DNA of 64,000 nucleotides from Knoellia sp031844405 (GCA_031844405.1 JAUZVC010000001.1:124001-188000), one strand, 5' to 3'; counted from the stretch's first letter, positions 24,094-32,733 are shown. Numbers and translations: made by a program. Notes: generated by a model from the sequence alone, not told the origin.

Positions 24094-26064
24094 TCAGGCG
24101 ACGGCGCGCAGGAACGCCTCGAGCAGCGGGCCGGCCGTCGTCGCGCCACCCTCGCCCTCGGCGACGAGGACCGCGACGGCGAGGTCGCCCTGGATCCCGA
24201 TCATCCATGCGTGCTCCTTGAGCGCGCCGGCCTCGCCGAACTCGGCGGTGCCGGACTTCGCGAGCACGGGAGCGCCGGGCACGTCGGCGAGGAACCGGCC
24301 GCTGCCGGACTCGACGACGCCACGCATGAGCGTGCGCAGCTGCTCGCCCTCGGCCGCCGTCACCGGCTCTGCCGGCGCCTTCGGGGCGGTCGTCGCCGCC
24401 GGGCTGCCCGACGCCGACGCGGACGGCGAGGCCGAGCCGCCCTCGTCACCCGAACCGCCCTCGCCGGCCTCGACGAGCACGGGCGAGACCGGCTTGCCGG
24501 CCGCGATCGAGGCGGCGACGGTGGCCATGCCGAGCGGCGAGGCGAGCACCTTGGACTGGCCGATCGTCGAGGCGGCCTCGTCGGTGCCCGGCTGCGGCTC
24601 GGGAACCGAACCCAGGAAGGCCGGGAGGCCGAGCGCCGGCTCGGCGGTGAGCCCGAGGCCGGCGGCGGCGGTGGGCAGGTCGGCCGCTTCGAGCTTCTCG
24701 CCGAGCCCGATGAACGCGGTGTTGCACGAGTTCGCGAAGGCCGAGGCGAAGGGCACCGAGCCCAGCGCCGAGGTCGGGAAGCCGTCGACGTTCTTGAAGG
24801 TCCGCCCGTCGACCGTGGTCGTCGGGGGGCACTGCACCGTGGTCGAGGGCGTCACGCCCGAGCGGAGGAGGGCGAGAGTCGACACGGTCTTGAACGTCGA
24901 CCCCGGCGCATAGCGGCCCTGCGTCGCGGTCGAGACGCCCTTGCTCCCCGGCCCGCTCGCGGCGGCGAGGACGTGACCGGTCGAGGGGCGGATGGCGACG
25001 ACGGCGGACGCGGGCGCCACCTCGGCGAGCACCTGCTGGGCCGCCGTCTGGGTCGCGATGTCGAGGGTGAGGGTGACCGGCGAGCCGGCCTCGGGCTCGG
25101 TCGAGAAGAGCGTGCGGCTCTCGGCGCCGCCGGAGGTGACGACGCTGTAGCCGGGCGTCCCCGAGAGCTGTGCGTCGTAGGCCGCCTGCACGCCGCCGAT
25201 GCCGACGCGGTCGCCGGCGACGATGCGGCCCTCCGACTTCTCGACGATCTCGGCGGTCGCGTCGCCGACGACCCCGAGGATCGGGCGGGCGAACGTCGAC
25301 GTCGGGGCGAGCGGGACCCTCGCGCTCACGAGGAAGGTGCCGGGCGCGTCCACCTCGCGCGCCGCCTGCTCCTGCGAGCTCCCGACGCGGGCGGTGAGCG
25401 CCTCGACGAACGCCTGCGGCCCCGCCTTCTCGACGGACGCGACGAAGTTGTCGACGTTCACCCCCACGGCCCGGGCGAGCACGCGGGCCGACGACACCGC
25501 TTCAGCAGGGGTGGCCTTGGTCTTGTCGATCCCGATGCGCACGACATCGCGCGGCTCGACGATCGGCACGCCACCGGCGCCGAGCACCTGGGCGCGCTCG
25601 GGCTGCCTGCGCGTCGTGCGGAGCGTCTCGCCCTCCCCGAGGTCCGGGGCGACGACGGCGGGCTTCCACACGCCGGCCCACTCCCCGTCGGCCTTGGCGA
25701 GCTCGAGGGGCGTCTCGTAGGACCACGTCTCGTCGGTGCCGGGCAGGGTCCACGTGTGGGCGAGCGTCGCCCGCGCGGAGCCGCCGTCGGGGTCGGTGAC
25801 CGAGCGGACGGTCACCTCGTGTGTGGCCTCGCCCATCCCCCGGACGACCGGCTCGAGCTCGGGCGTGCCACCCGAAGCGTCCCTCATGACGCCCGAGTCG
25901 CCGAACCCGCCTCGCGAGAGGCCCTCGGCCACGGACTGTGCGGCCTCGCGGACCGCCGCCCCCTCACGGTCGCGCCACCAGACGAACCCCCCGGCCGCGG
26001 CCGCGACGAGCGCGAGCACGACGACGACGATCCCGACCTTGACTCCCCACCCACGCGAACGCAC
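24094..26064 (-). CDS. Class B penicillin-binding protein, MecA/PBP2a-like architecture
   Basis: 656 residues. One N-terminal membrane anchor (VGIVVVVLALVAAAAGGFVWW), an NTF2-like MecA-N domain (about 40-150), a dimerisation domain, and a transpeptidase domain with Ser388 in the STFK active-site motif, Ser446 in SCN and Lys603 in KSG. It cross-links peptidoglycan outside the membrane. The GTG at 26064 was chosen because GAGGGG lies just upstream; a GTG at 26133 would add 23 residues. A Ser/Gly/Ala/Pro low-complexity insert (GGSASPSASASGSPA) interrupts the transpeptidase domain before the KSG motif. Such MecA-N proteins are common in actinomycetes and are often penicillin-tolerant. Confidence 0.87.
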   Translation of the reverse strand: MRSRGWGVKVGIVVVVLALVAAAAGGFVWWRDREGAAVREAAQSVAEGLSRGGFGDSGVMRDASGGTPELEPVVRGMGEATHEVTVRSVTDPDGGSARATLAHTWTLPGTDETWSYETPLELAKADGEWAGVWKPAVVAPDLGEGETLRTTRRQPERAQVLGAGGVPIVEPRDVVRIGIDKTKATPAEAVSSARVLARAVGVNVDNFVASVEKAGPQAFVEALTARVGSSQEQAAREVDAPGTFLVSARVPLAPTSTFARPILGVVGDATAEIVEKSEGRIVAGDRVGIGGVQAAYDAQLSGTPGYSVVTSGGAESRTLFSTEPEAGSPVTLTLDIATQTAAQQVLAEVAPASAVVAIRPSTGHVLAAASGPGSKGVSTATQGRYAPGSTFKTVSTLALLRSGVTPSTTVQCPPTTTVDGRTFKNVDGFPTSALGSVPFASAFANSCNTAFIGLGEKLEAADLPTAAAGLGLTAEPALGLPAFLGSVPEPQPGTDEAASTIGQSKVLASPLGMATVAASIAAGKPVSPVLVEAGEGGSGDEGGSASPSASASGSPAATTAPKAPAEPVTAAEGEQLRTLMRGVVESGSGRFLADVPGAPVLAKSGTAEFGEAGALKEHAWMIGIQGDLAVAVLVAEGEGGATTAGPLLEAFLRAVA

Positions 26065-26277
26065 TGCACAACCCCTCGTCGATCCGACACGGTCCTGCCG
26101 CAGCCCGACAGTCGGGCGCGGCGACTCCGTCACTCTGTCATCCGGTCCTGTGCCCGGTCGTACCGAGACCCGCCTCCGGCGCCGATCTCCACCGGTTCTT
26201 CACCTCGCCACGGCAACCGTCACGCGGCGGCCCCAACCACGCCCGTATGCCGTCCGCCCTGGCTGTCGCTCCGGCCC

Positions 26278-26601
26278 TCAGCTGTCGGCGAGACAGCGAA
26301 CCGCCCACGGGCGCACCTCGAGGCGCTCGTCCCCGATCGGCCTGCCGCAGACCTCGCAGGTGCCGTAGGTGCCGTCGTCGATCCGCGCCAGCGCCGTCCT
26401 CACCTGGGCGAGGGTGGCGAGCAGCCGCTCCTGCACCGAGACGGAGGTCAGCCGGTCGACCGCGATCGACGTGCCCTCCCCGATGCGCTTGCCGAAGGAG
26501 ATCGACCCGGACTCGCCCAGCGGCCGGGTCACGGTGGCGAGCTCGTCGAGCAGCGACTGCTCCTTGGCACGCAGCACATCGGCTGCCGTGGAGGTGTCCA
26601 T
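26278..26601 (-). CDS. TraR/DksA-type zinc-finger protein, incomplete Cys set
   Basis: 107 residues: helical coil (residues 1-80) then YGTCEVCGRPIGDERLEVRPWAVRCLADS at the C-terminus (shown in parts: TCEVCGRPIGDERLE, then RPWAVRCLADS). This is the DksA-like C4 finger, but only three of four cysteines are present because the chain ends in CLADS where relatives have C-x2-C. DksA-type proteins reach into the RNA polymerase secondary channel. The same three-Cys form is known in some actinobacterial members, so it may still be functional. Same strand as the DedA gene, 40 bp downstream of it. Confidence 0.82.
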   Translation of the reverse strand: MDTSTAADVLRAKEQSLLDELATVTRPLGESGSISFGKRIGEGTSIAVDRLTSVSVQERLLATLAQVRTALARIDDGTYGTCEVCGRPIGDERLEVRPWAVRCLADS

Positions 26602-26641
26602 CGACCGACTCTAGTCGCGGTTCCCCCGGTGCCCCGACGCC

Positions 26642-27235
26642 TCAGGCGTGTGCGAACCGTCGCGAGACCCGCTCGACGACGAACGCGACGACGAGCGCCA
26701 GCCCTGCTCCGAGCGCGCCCGCGAGCAGGGCGTTGTCCTCGACCCAGCTGCCCGCCAGCGTCCCGAGGCCGATCGACCAGGCGGCCCAGAGGCCGGCCGA
26801 CAGCACGGTCCACGCCGCGAACCGCGCCTGCGAGTAGCCAGTGACCCCGGCCATGAGGTTGACGGCAGCGCGCCCGATGGGGATCCAGCGTCCGACGACG
26901 ACGATGAGCGCCCCGCGGCTGTCGAAGCCCCGCGCCGCCCAGTCCATCGACCGCCGGCCGCGCTCCCGGCGCCGCAGGACGCGGTCGAGCCCGGTGCGGC
27001 GCCCCACGAGGTAGGCGAGGTTGTCGCCGACCCAGGCACCCGCCCACGCGGTGAGCAGCAGCCCGAGCCAGTGCGGTGCGCCGGTCGAGGCACCGATGGC
27101 GGCGAGCGCGATGAGGACGCCTTCGCTCGGCAGTGGCGGGATGACCCCGTCGACGGCGAAGTAGACGAAGAGCGCCGGCAGGAGCCAGCCGGCGCCCGCG
27201 TGCGCCTCGATGAGCTCGTTGACCGACTCCAGCAT
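26642..27235 (-). CDS. DedA family membrane protein
   Basis: 197 residues with five or six hydrophobic segments. Conserved blocks are PPLPSEGVLIALAAIGAST (re-entrant loop), GDNLAYLVGRRTGLDRVL and the VGRWIPIGRAAVNLMAG arginine motif (G-R-x-x-P-x-x-R). Recent work assigns DedA proteins to lipid-carrier (undecaprenyl phosphate) or phospholipid flipping. The acidic residue of the first loop is Glu. The ATG at 27235 directly precedes the first helix. It is followed by the DksA-like gene. Confidence 0.9.
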   Translation of the reverse strand: MLESVNELIEAHAGAGWLLPALFVYFAVDGVIPPLPSEGVLIALAAIGASTGAPHWLGLLLTAWAGAWVGDNLAYLVGRRTGLDRVLRRRERGRRSMDWAARGFDSRGALIVVVGRWIPIGRAAVNLMAGVTGYSQARFAAWTVLSAGLWAAWSIGLGTLAGSWVEDNALLAGALGAGLALVVAFVVERVSRRFAHA

Positions 27236-27295
27236 GCGTCCCAGTGTGACGGCACGCCCGAGCCGGCCGGCCCTCGGCCGCGTGCGACCTCGGGA

Positions 27296-27724
27296 TCAGC
27301 CGCCCTGCGGGTCGCCGACGTAGAGGCAGAAGGTGTGCCCCGCGGGGTCGGCGAGGACGTAGAGCGGCTCCTCCTCGTCGTCGGTGCGGTCGAGCCTCAG
27401 CTCGGCGCCCAGCCGCAGCGCCTCGTCCTTGTGGTGCTCGAGCTCCTCGACGGACCCGACGAGGTAGTCGATGTGCAGCTGCTGCGGCACGTCGTGGTCG
27501 GGCCAGGTCGTGCCTCGGTGCTCGGGCTCCTCCTGGATGGCGAGCTGCCGCGTGCCGTCGGGCCTCGTGAGGACGAGCCAGTCGGCCTCGTCGGGGCTGC
27601 CGTCGGTCGGTGGCTCGTCGCCGGCGCGGTAGACGAGGCCGAGCAGCTGGCGGTAGAACTCGGCCAGCTCGCGCGGACGCTTCGTGTCGAGGACGGTGTG
27701 CACGTATGCCGGGTGAGATCCCAT
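27296..27724 (-). CDS. VOC-family (glyoxalase-like) protein
   Basis: 142 residues, one VOC pair. VHTVLDTKRPRELAEFYRQL opens the first half, and VPQQLHIDYLVGSVEELEHH the second, with His and Glu in metal-ligand positions (PLYVLADPAGHTFCLYV). It resembles the actinobacterial VOC_6-like proteins of unknown substrate. ATG 27724 fits the family start. Divergent from the I36-M23 gene with 170 bp between. Confidence 0.82.
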   Translation of the reverse strand: MGSHPAYVHTVLDTKRPRELAEFYRQLLGLVYRAGDEPPTDGSPDEADWLVLTRPDGTRQLAIQEEPEHRGTTWPDHDVPQQLHIDYLVGSVEELEHHKDEALRLGAELRLDRTDDEEEPLYVLADPAGHTFCLYVGDPQGG

Positions 27725-27894
27725 GCGTCCACCCCACCGCGAACTGGCCCTCCCGCGCAAGGGTGCGCACCGTCGCAGCGACACCGCAGCGACAACGCAG
27801 CGGTCGCGCAGTGGTGCGCAGCCGTTCCGCAGCGGGAGGGCGGAGCGTCGTCGCCGAGCGGGCACCCGGCCCGCCGGAGACGGAGGAGACCATC

Positions 27895-28806
27895 GTGAGG
27901 CTCGCGACGAGGACGATGAGGAAGGCCCTGTATGCCGGGGCGACGGCAGCGCTACTGGGCGCGACGTTCGTGGGGGCGAGCGCCGCACCGGCGAGCGCCG
28001 AGCCGCGCGACGGAACGTGCAACGCGGGCGAGTTCTGCCTCTACTACGGGGAGGGCCAGACCGGCGCGGTCGCGGACTTCGCCAACAGCAAGCGTGACTA
28101 CACCGAGAACGGTTCGTGCATCACGTTCCGCGGTGCGGGCAAGGCCGGTGCGGGCGTCTGCGTCCAGAACCACGCGAAGTCCGTGTGGAACCGCACCGGC
28201 GGGACGGCATACGAGTTCTACAACTCCGACTTCGGCGGGACGCACGACGTCATCCCGGCGGGGACGCAGGCCAACCTCAACGCCAACGTCTACAACGACA
28301 ACGCGTCGCACATCCTCGGCGACGCGTCACTGCGCTTCCCCCTCAACGTCACGCAGGCGCAGATCAAGAACCGCTCGCCGCACTGGTGCTGGGACAGCAA
28401 GACGAACTGCCACCACGACTACAACGCGGCCGACATCTTCGCCGCGACGGGCACGGCGGTGGTCTCGCCGGTCGCCGGGACGGTCATGACGAAGAACATC
28501 CGGTCGAGCGGGGTCGGCAGCACGGTGACGGTCAAGGACCGCTTCGGGCGGCTCTGGTACTTCGCGCACATGCACCACAGCCCCGCACCCGTCGTCAGCG
28601 TGGGCCAGCACGTCGACAAGGGCACCCGGATCGGCACCGTCGGCACGTCGGCCCATGCCCTCGGCACGCCGGCGCACCTCCACCTCGACATGCGGGTCGG
28701 GGTCGACGAGCGCGTCGGCTGCAGCGGTTCGGGCTGCGCGTCCTACGGGTTCGTCAACAACCAGCCGCTGCTGCGCACCGCGTTCCTCGCCCGTCCGGCG
28801 AGCTGA
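27895..28806 (+). CDS. Secreted protein: peptidase-inhibitor I36-like domain fused to M23 peptidase domain
   Basis: 303 residues. Signal peptide (about 1-37) with ALYAGATAALLGATFVG core, then a Cys-rich crystallin-like domain (about 38-148; CNAGEFCLYYGEGQTG, six or so Cys) matching the peptidase inhibitor I36 pattern, then an M23/LytM domain (about 155-300). M23 metal ligands are in CHHDYNAADIFAATGTAV and AHLHLDM (H-x-H); the first motif uses the longer His-to-Asp spacing seen in some actinobacterial M23 proteins. It should act on cell-wall peptides outside the cell. The GTG at 27895 follows GGAGGA. The leader is rich in GCAGCG-type repeats. Confidence 0.82.
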   Translation: MRLATRTMRKALYAGATAALLGATFVGASAAPASAEPRDGTCNAGEFCLYYGEGQTGAVADFANSKRDYTENGSCITFRGAGKAGAGVCVQNHAKSVWNRTGGTAYEFYNSDFGGTHDVIPAGTQANLNANVYNDNASHILGDASLRFPLNVTQAQIKNRSPHWCWDSKTNCHHDYNAADIFAATGTAVVSPVAGTVMTKNIRSSGVGSTVTVKDRFGRLWYFAHMHHSPAPVVSVGQHVDKGTRIGTVGTSAHALGTPAHLHLDMRVGVDERVGCSGSGCASYGFVNNQPLLRTAFLARPAS

Positions 28807-28838
28807 CGCCGGGGGCTGAGGGCTCAGGGCCAGTCGGC

Positions 28839-29816
28839 TCAGCCGGTGGCGGCGAGCAGCCGCTCACCCAGGGCACGCACCGCCGCCCGGACCTCGTCCC
28901 CCTGCTCGACGCGGAACGCGCCGGGCAGGGAGGCGAGGTCCGCGGCATACGAGGTGGGGTTGCTCGTGCTGCCGACGAGGCGGCACGTCGTCTCGGTCAC
29001 CGGCTCGACGCGGCCCATCGTCGTGGGGATGCACCGCTCGACGAGCTCGGCGGGGGCGTCGACGGCGACCTCGACGGCGTGGTCCCAGCCCTCGCCGAGG
29101 TGGCGCACGAGGGCCGCGACGGGGTCGAGGTCCGGTGGCGGGGTGAAGGTCCCGCCGAGGAGGACGACCCTCGTCACCCGGTCGATCCGGTAGGCGCGGG
29201 TCGCGTCCGAGGTGAGCGAGTGGCACAGGAGGTACCACCGGCTGTGTCTCACGACGACCGCCCACGGCTGGACGTCGAGGACGAGCTCGCGGCCGGCCTC
29301 CGTGCGGTAGTCGACCCGGACCTCGCGCCCGTCGGCGCAGGCGCGGACGAGCGTCGCCGTCGGGCCCGGGGCCGGTCGCGCGTCGGCGCGGTCGGGAACG
29401 GGTGCGGCGACGCGGCGCACCGTGTCCGCCTGTGCTGCAACGGATTCGGGCAGCGTGCGCAGGATCTTGGCGATGCCGCTGCCGACAGGGTCGTCGGTGT
29501 CGTCGGGGTCGTGGTGACCGTCGAGCACGGCCATGACGAGTCCGAGCGCCTCGGCCGAGGTGAAGACGACAGGTGGTGGCCGCAGGCCTCGGCCCGGCGT
29601 GTAGCCACCCGCGGGACCGCTCACCGACGAGATCGGTATGCCGGCCTCGCGCAGCGTCGCGACGTAGCGCCGGGCGGCCCGGGGCGTGACCCCGAGGCGC
29701 TCGCCGAGCCGGTCGGCGGTGATGCCCGGCTGGCCCTGGATGAGCTCGAGCGCCCGGAGCGCGCGGGCGGTCGGGCTGGCATCGCCCAGGTCGGCGTCGA
29801 GGGTCGTGAACGGCAT
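28839..29816 (-). CDS. YafY-type transcriptional regulator with WYL domain
   Basis: 325 residues. An N-terminal HTH (TADRLGERLGVTPRAARRYV) is followed by the WYL ligand-binding domain (AVVVRHSRWYLLCHSLTSDATRAYRIDR) and a WCX-type C-terminus. Members sense nucleotides, ssDNA or small ligands; most act as local repressors or activators. It is divergent from the dienelactone hydrolase/DinB operon, 68 bp between starts, which is the most likely target. The start codon lies inside a GTATGCCG octamer (MPFTT). Confidence 0.87.
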   Translation of the reverse strand: MPFTTLDADLGDASPTARALRALELIQGQPGITADRLGERLGVTPRAARRYVATLREAGIPISSVSGPAGGYTPGRGLRPPPVVFTSAEALGLVMAVLDGHHDPDDTDDPVGSGIAKILRTLPESVAAQADTVRRVAAPVPDRADARPAPGPTATLVRACADGREVRVDYRTEAGRELVLDVQPWAVVVRHSRWYLLCHSLTSDATRAYRIDRVTRVVLLGGTFTPPPDLDPVAALVRHLGEGWDHAVEVAVDAPAELVERCIPTTMGRVEPVTETTCRLVGSTSNPTSYAADLASLPGAFRVEQGDEVRAAVRALGERLLAATG

Positions 29817-29884
29817 ACCGAAGTTTTTCGCATGCGCGACGGTTGCGGAAGCCTTCCGTCCGCAATCCGTCCTACGTTGGCGCC

Positions 29885-30456
29885 ATGACCGACATCGTTC
29901 TCTTCCACCACATCCAGGGCCTCACCCCGGGCGTCGTCGCCTTCGCCGACGCGCTGCGCGGGGCCGGCCACACCGTCCACACGCCCGACCTCTTCGAGGG
30001 GCGCACCTTCGGGTCGATCGACGAGGGCGCGGAGTACTGCGGCAGCGTGGGCTTCGGCGAGGTGCGGGCGCGCGGGGTGCGCTCGGTCGCCGACCTCCCG
30101 ACCGCGGTCGTGTATGCCGGTTTCTCCCTCGGCGTCATGCCGGCCCAGCAGCTCCTCGAGACCCGGCCGGGGGCTCTGGGCGGGCTGTTCTACCACGGGT
30201 TCGCCGACCCGGCGGAGTTCGGGACGTGGCCCTCGGGGTGCCGGTGCAGATCCACGCGATGGACAGGGACCCGTTCTTCGTCGACGAGGGCGACATCGAC
30301 GTCGCGCGGCCGTTCGTCGAGTCCACGCCCGGCGCCGAGATGTTCCTCTACCCCGGCGACGGGCACCTCTTCGCCGACAGCTCGCTCGACGGCTACGACG
30401 AGGGCGCGACCCGGCTCGTGCTGGAGCGGTCGGTCGAGTTCCTGAGGACACTGTGA
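29885..30456 (+). pseudogene. Dienelactone-hydrolase-family gene with a frameshift
   Basis: The reading frame from ATG 29885 encodes MTDIVLFHHIQGLTPGVVAF... through YHGFADPAEFGTWPSG. It then becomes non-homologous at the G run 30235-30238, while the family continuation VPVQIHAMDRDPFFVDEGD...HLFADSSLDGYD appears in the next frame and ends at 30456. Adding one G restores a complete protein of about 190 residues. The nucleophile elbow is GFSLG with Ser (Cys is common in dienelactone hydrolases), and GHLFAD supplies the His. Either a recent pseudogene or a one-base sequencing/assembly error in a G homopolymer. The following DinB gene starts inside its stop codon. Confidence 0.8.
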
Positions 30457-31505
30457 CGGCCGAGCCCGCGCCGGGCGACGGCGCGGAGGCGAGCGCAGAG
30501 GCGGGCGAGGGCGCGGACGCAGGCACGGGCGCGAGTTCAGGCGTGGTCGGAGGGCCGGGCGTGCGCGAGTTCCGCGACGAGGAGCTGCTCGGCGCGGTCC
30601 TCGACCACGTCGACCTCAGCGGGTCGTCGTGGAACCGCGTCGACCTCACCGGTTCGACGATGCGCTCGGTCGACCTCAGCAAGGTCGACCTGCGCAACGT
30701 CGCCCTCGAGCAGGTCAGGGTGCGCGGGGGCTACCTCACCGGCGTCGAGATCTGGGGTGAGGTCGAAGGGCTCACCGTCAACGGTGTCGACGTCGGGCCG
30801 CTCGTCGAGGCCGAGCTCGACCGGCTCCACCCCGAGCGCGCGACCCTGCACCCGAGCGACCCCGACGGCTACCGCGAGGCGTGGGCCACCCTCGACGGCC
30901 TGTGGGCCGGGACGGTCGAGCGCGCCCGCCGGCTGGCCAAGTCCGACCCCGAGCTTCTCCACGAGAACGTGGAGGGTGAGTGGTCCTTCGTCCAGACGCT
31001 GCGACACCTGCCCTTCGCGACGAGCTCGTGGCTGAGCCGCGCCATCCTGGGCGACCCCTCCCCGTGGCACCCTCTCGAGCTGCCGTGGGACGAGATGCGC
31101 CCGACGCCCGGCGTCCCGCAGGACCGCGAGGCCCGGCCGTCGCTCGACGAGGTGCTCGAGCTGCGGCGCGACCGGTTCGAGAAGGTCCGCACGTTCCTCT
31201 CCGGGCTCACCGACGAGAGACTCGCCGCGATGACGGACCCGGTCGACGGGGTCGGTTGGCCGCCGGCCGGTGAGAGCTTCCCCGTGAGAGAGTGCCTCGA
31301 CACGCTCCTCAACGAGGAGTGGTGGCACCGGCAGTTCGCCGAGCGCGACCTCGCCGTGCTCGAGTCGCGGGTCGGTGCGGGCGCGAGCGATGCCGCACTC
31401 GGGACGACCACCGACGCGACCGGGACGCGGGACGGGGGCGCGGGTCCCACGCCCTTCGCGGACCGGCATACGGAGGCACGTTCCGAGGTCGAGGAGGAGC
31501 CATGA
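30453..31505 (+). CDS. DinB-family protein with N-terminal pentapeptide-repeat segment
   Basis: 350 residues. After a Glu/Ala/Gly-rich leader (about 1-30) come pentapeptide-like repeats (LDHVDLSGSSWNRVDLTGST, then MRSVDLSKVDLRNVALEQV; about 45-90), then a DinB four-helix domain. Its metal-site histidines are in TLRHLPFAT and EEWWHRQFAERD. DinB proteins include thiol-dependent (mycothiol, bacillithiol) transferases. The GTG at 30453 overlaps the hydrolase stop, and the end overlaps the next DinB gene by four bases, so the three genes form one operon. The function of the combination is unknown. Confidence 0.8.
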   Translation: MTAEPAPGDGAEASAEAGEGADAGTGASSGVVGGPGVREFRDEELLGAVLDHVDLSGSSWNRVDLTGSTMRSVDLSKVDLRNVALEQVRVRGGYLTGVEIWGEVEGLTVNGVDVGPLVEAELDRLHPERATLHPSDPDGYREAWATLDGLWAGTVERARRLAKSDPELLHENVEGEWSFVQTLRHLPFATSSWLSRAILGDPSPWHPLELPWDEMRPTPGVPQDREARPSLDEVLELRRDRFEKVRTFLSGLTDERLAAMTDPVDGVGWPPAGESFPVRECLDTLLNEEWWHRQFAERDLAVLESRVGAGASDAALGTTTDATGTRDGGAGPTPFADRHTEARSEVEEEP

Positions 31506-32086
31506 CGGACCCTGTCCCGGGCAGTGCGGAGACGCCGTGGGAGCCGCCGCTGAGCGGAAGCGAGGCCGAGCACGTGCTCGGGGCGCTCGACCGGCTGCGG
31601 TGGACGTTCCGGTGGAAGGCCGACGGGCTCGACGCCGCCGGCCTCGCCGCCACGCTCGGGCCGTCGACGCTGTCGCTCGGTGCGCTCCTCAAGCACCTCG
31701 CAGTGCAGGAGGACTACGCGTTCTTCGTCAAGCTCGCCGGCGAGGAGATGCCGCCGGACTGGGACGACAACGGGTGGGACGAGGACGAGAACTGGGACCT
31801 CACGCTCACGCCCGACGACTCGGTGGAGTCGCTCTACAGGCGCTACGACGCGGCGGTCGCGCGCTCCCGCGCCACGCTCGACCGGCTCGTCGCGCAGGGC
31901 GGGCTCGACCAACCCATCGCCCGCACCGGTCCCGACGGCGAGACGGTGAGCCTGCGCCGGCTCGTGCTCGACCACGTCGAGGAGTACGGCCGCCACACCG
32001 GGCACGCCGACCTGCTGCGCGAAGCGGTCGACGGGCGCGTCGGCGAGGACCCGCCGCCCGGCTGGCGCCCGCAGTCGGGCTCCTGA
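31502..32086 (+). CDS. DinB/DUF664 family protein
   Basis: 194 residues. FRWKADGLDAAGLAATLGPS and LSLGALLKHLAVQEDYAFF open the four-helix bundle, and HVEEYGRHTGHADLLREAVDG closes it; these three histidine positions are the metal triad of DUF664/DinB proteins, which in actinobacteria are probable mycothiol-dependent transferases. The start overlaps the stop of the preceding DinB gene (ATGA). A strong hairpin and a 9-bp tandem repeat follow the stop. Confidence 0.88.
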   Translation: MTDPVPGSAETPWEPPLSGSEAEHVLGALDRLRWTFRWKADGLDAAGLAATLGPSTLSLGALLKHLAVQEDYAFFVKLAGEEMPPDWDDNGWDEDENWDLTLTPDDSVESLYRRYDAAVARSRATLDRLVAQGGLDQPIARTGPDGETVSLRRLVLDHVEEYGRHTGHADLLREAVDGRVGEDPPPGWRPQSGS

Positions 32087-32125
32087 GCCACGCTTCCCCG
32101 GCGTCGGTTCGGGGTTCGGATGTAG

Positions 32126-32183
32126 CGAGTGTCGGGAATCCGGGCTCTCGGTCATCCCCACAACTCCGGATCTCCGACACTCG
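32126..32183. terminator. Large palindrome between convergent genes
   Basis: Arms 32126-32143 and 32166-32183 pair at 16 of 18 positions around a 22-base loop; the outer 10 bp are CGAGTGTCGG. It lies between the convergent DinB and VOC genes, so it can serve as a terminator for both. The left arm sits 39 bp past the DinB stop. Confidence 0.65.
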
Positions 32184-32227
32184 AGCGCGGCGAGCGCGGC
32201 GAGCGCGGCGAGCGCGGCGAGCGCGGC
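32183..32227. repeat. Five tandem copies of GAGCGCGGC
   Basis: GAGCGCGGC is repeated five times without change from 32183 to 32227, directly after the palindrome and before the 3' end of the VOC gene at 32245. It is a typical variable-number tandem repeat: short, perfect and non-coding. Confidence 0.9.
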
Positions 32228-32244
32228 AACACCTGACCTCGCGA

Positions 32245-32733
32245 TCAGGCCTCCGACGCCTCGCCGGCCCCGTCGAGGCGCTGGGCGAGCGCGACGATGA
32301 TCCCGTCGGGACCACGCACATAGGTCATTCGCCAGATGCGCTCCCACTCGCCGATGCCGCCGACGAGCCCGTAGCCGGCCTCCGCGAGCCGGTCGACGAC
32401 GGTGTCGAGGTCGTCGACCTGGAAGGCGATGTTGCGCAGCCCGAGCTCGGTCGACATGTTGTCCGGCGAGCCCGGCTCGTGGTCGGGGTGCACGAAGCGC
32501 GACAGCTCGAGCTTGGTGCGTGCACCATCGCGGCCGTGCTCGCCGTCGTCGGGAAGGAAGAGCGTCGCGATCTCGGAGCGCGAGCCGGGGATGCCGATGA
32601 CGGTGTCGACGAACTCGCCCTCCATGAACATGCGCCCCTCGAGCTCGAACCCGAGGCTGACGAAGAAGTCGAGCGCGGCGTCGAGGTCCGACACGGTGAG
32701 GCCGACGTGGTCGAAGTGCGTGATGCGTGCCAT
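32245..32733 (-). CDS. VOC-family protein
   Basis: 162 residues with a VOC fold: ITHFDHVGLTVSDLDAALDF at the start (His metal ligand), KLELSRFVHPDHE in the middle, ELGLRNIAFQVDDLDTVVDRL beginning the second half, and a glutamate-poor final strand YVRGPDGIIVALAQRL. The likely ligands (His9, His in FVHP) are there, but the last glutamate typical of glyoxalase I is not obvious (IIVALA). A lactoylglutathione-lyase name would be unsafe. The ATG at 32733 fits; an upstream ATG would add nine unrelated residues. Confidence 0.82.
   Translation of the reverse strand: MARITHFDHVGLTVSDLDAALDFFVSLGFELEGRMFMEGEFVDTVIGIPGSRSEIATLFLPDDGEHGRDGARTKLELSRFVHPDHEPGSPDNMSTELGLRNIAFQVDDLDTVVDRLAEAGYGLVGGIGEWERIWRMTYVRGPDGIIVALAQRLDGAGEASEA

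Noticed and set aside
22905..24221. A 438-codon plus frame rich in Asp, Arg, Glu and His
   Set aside because: Antisense of the MFS transporter gene; composition mirrors a membrane-protein complement.
29885..30456. Programmed ribosomal frameshift in the hydrolase gene
   Set aside because: No slippery heptamer or downstream pseudoknot pattern is evident at the G4 run, and related enzymes are in one frame; indel or pseudogene is simpler.
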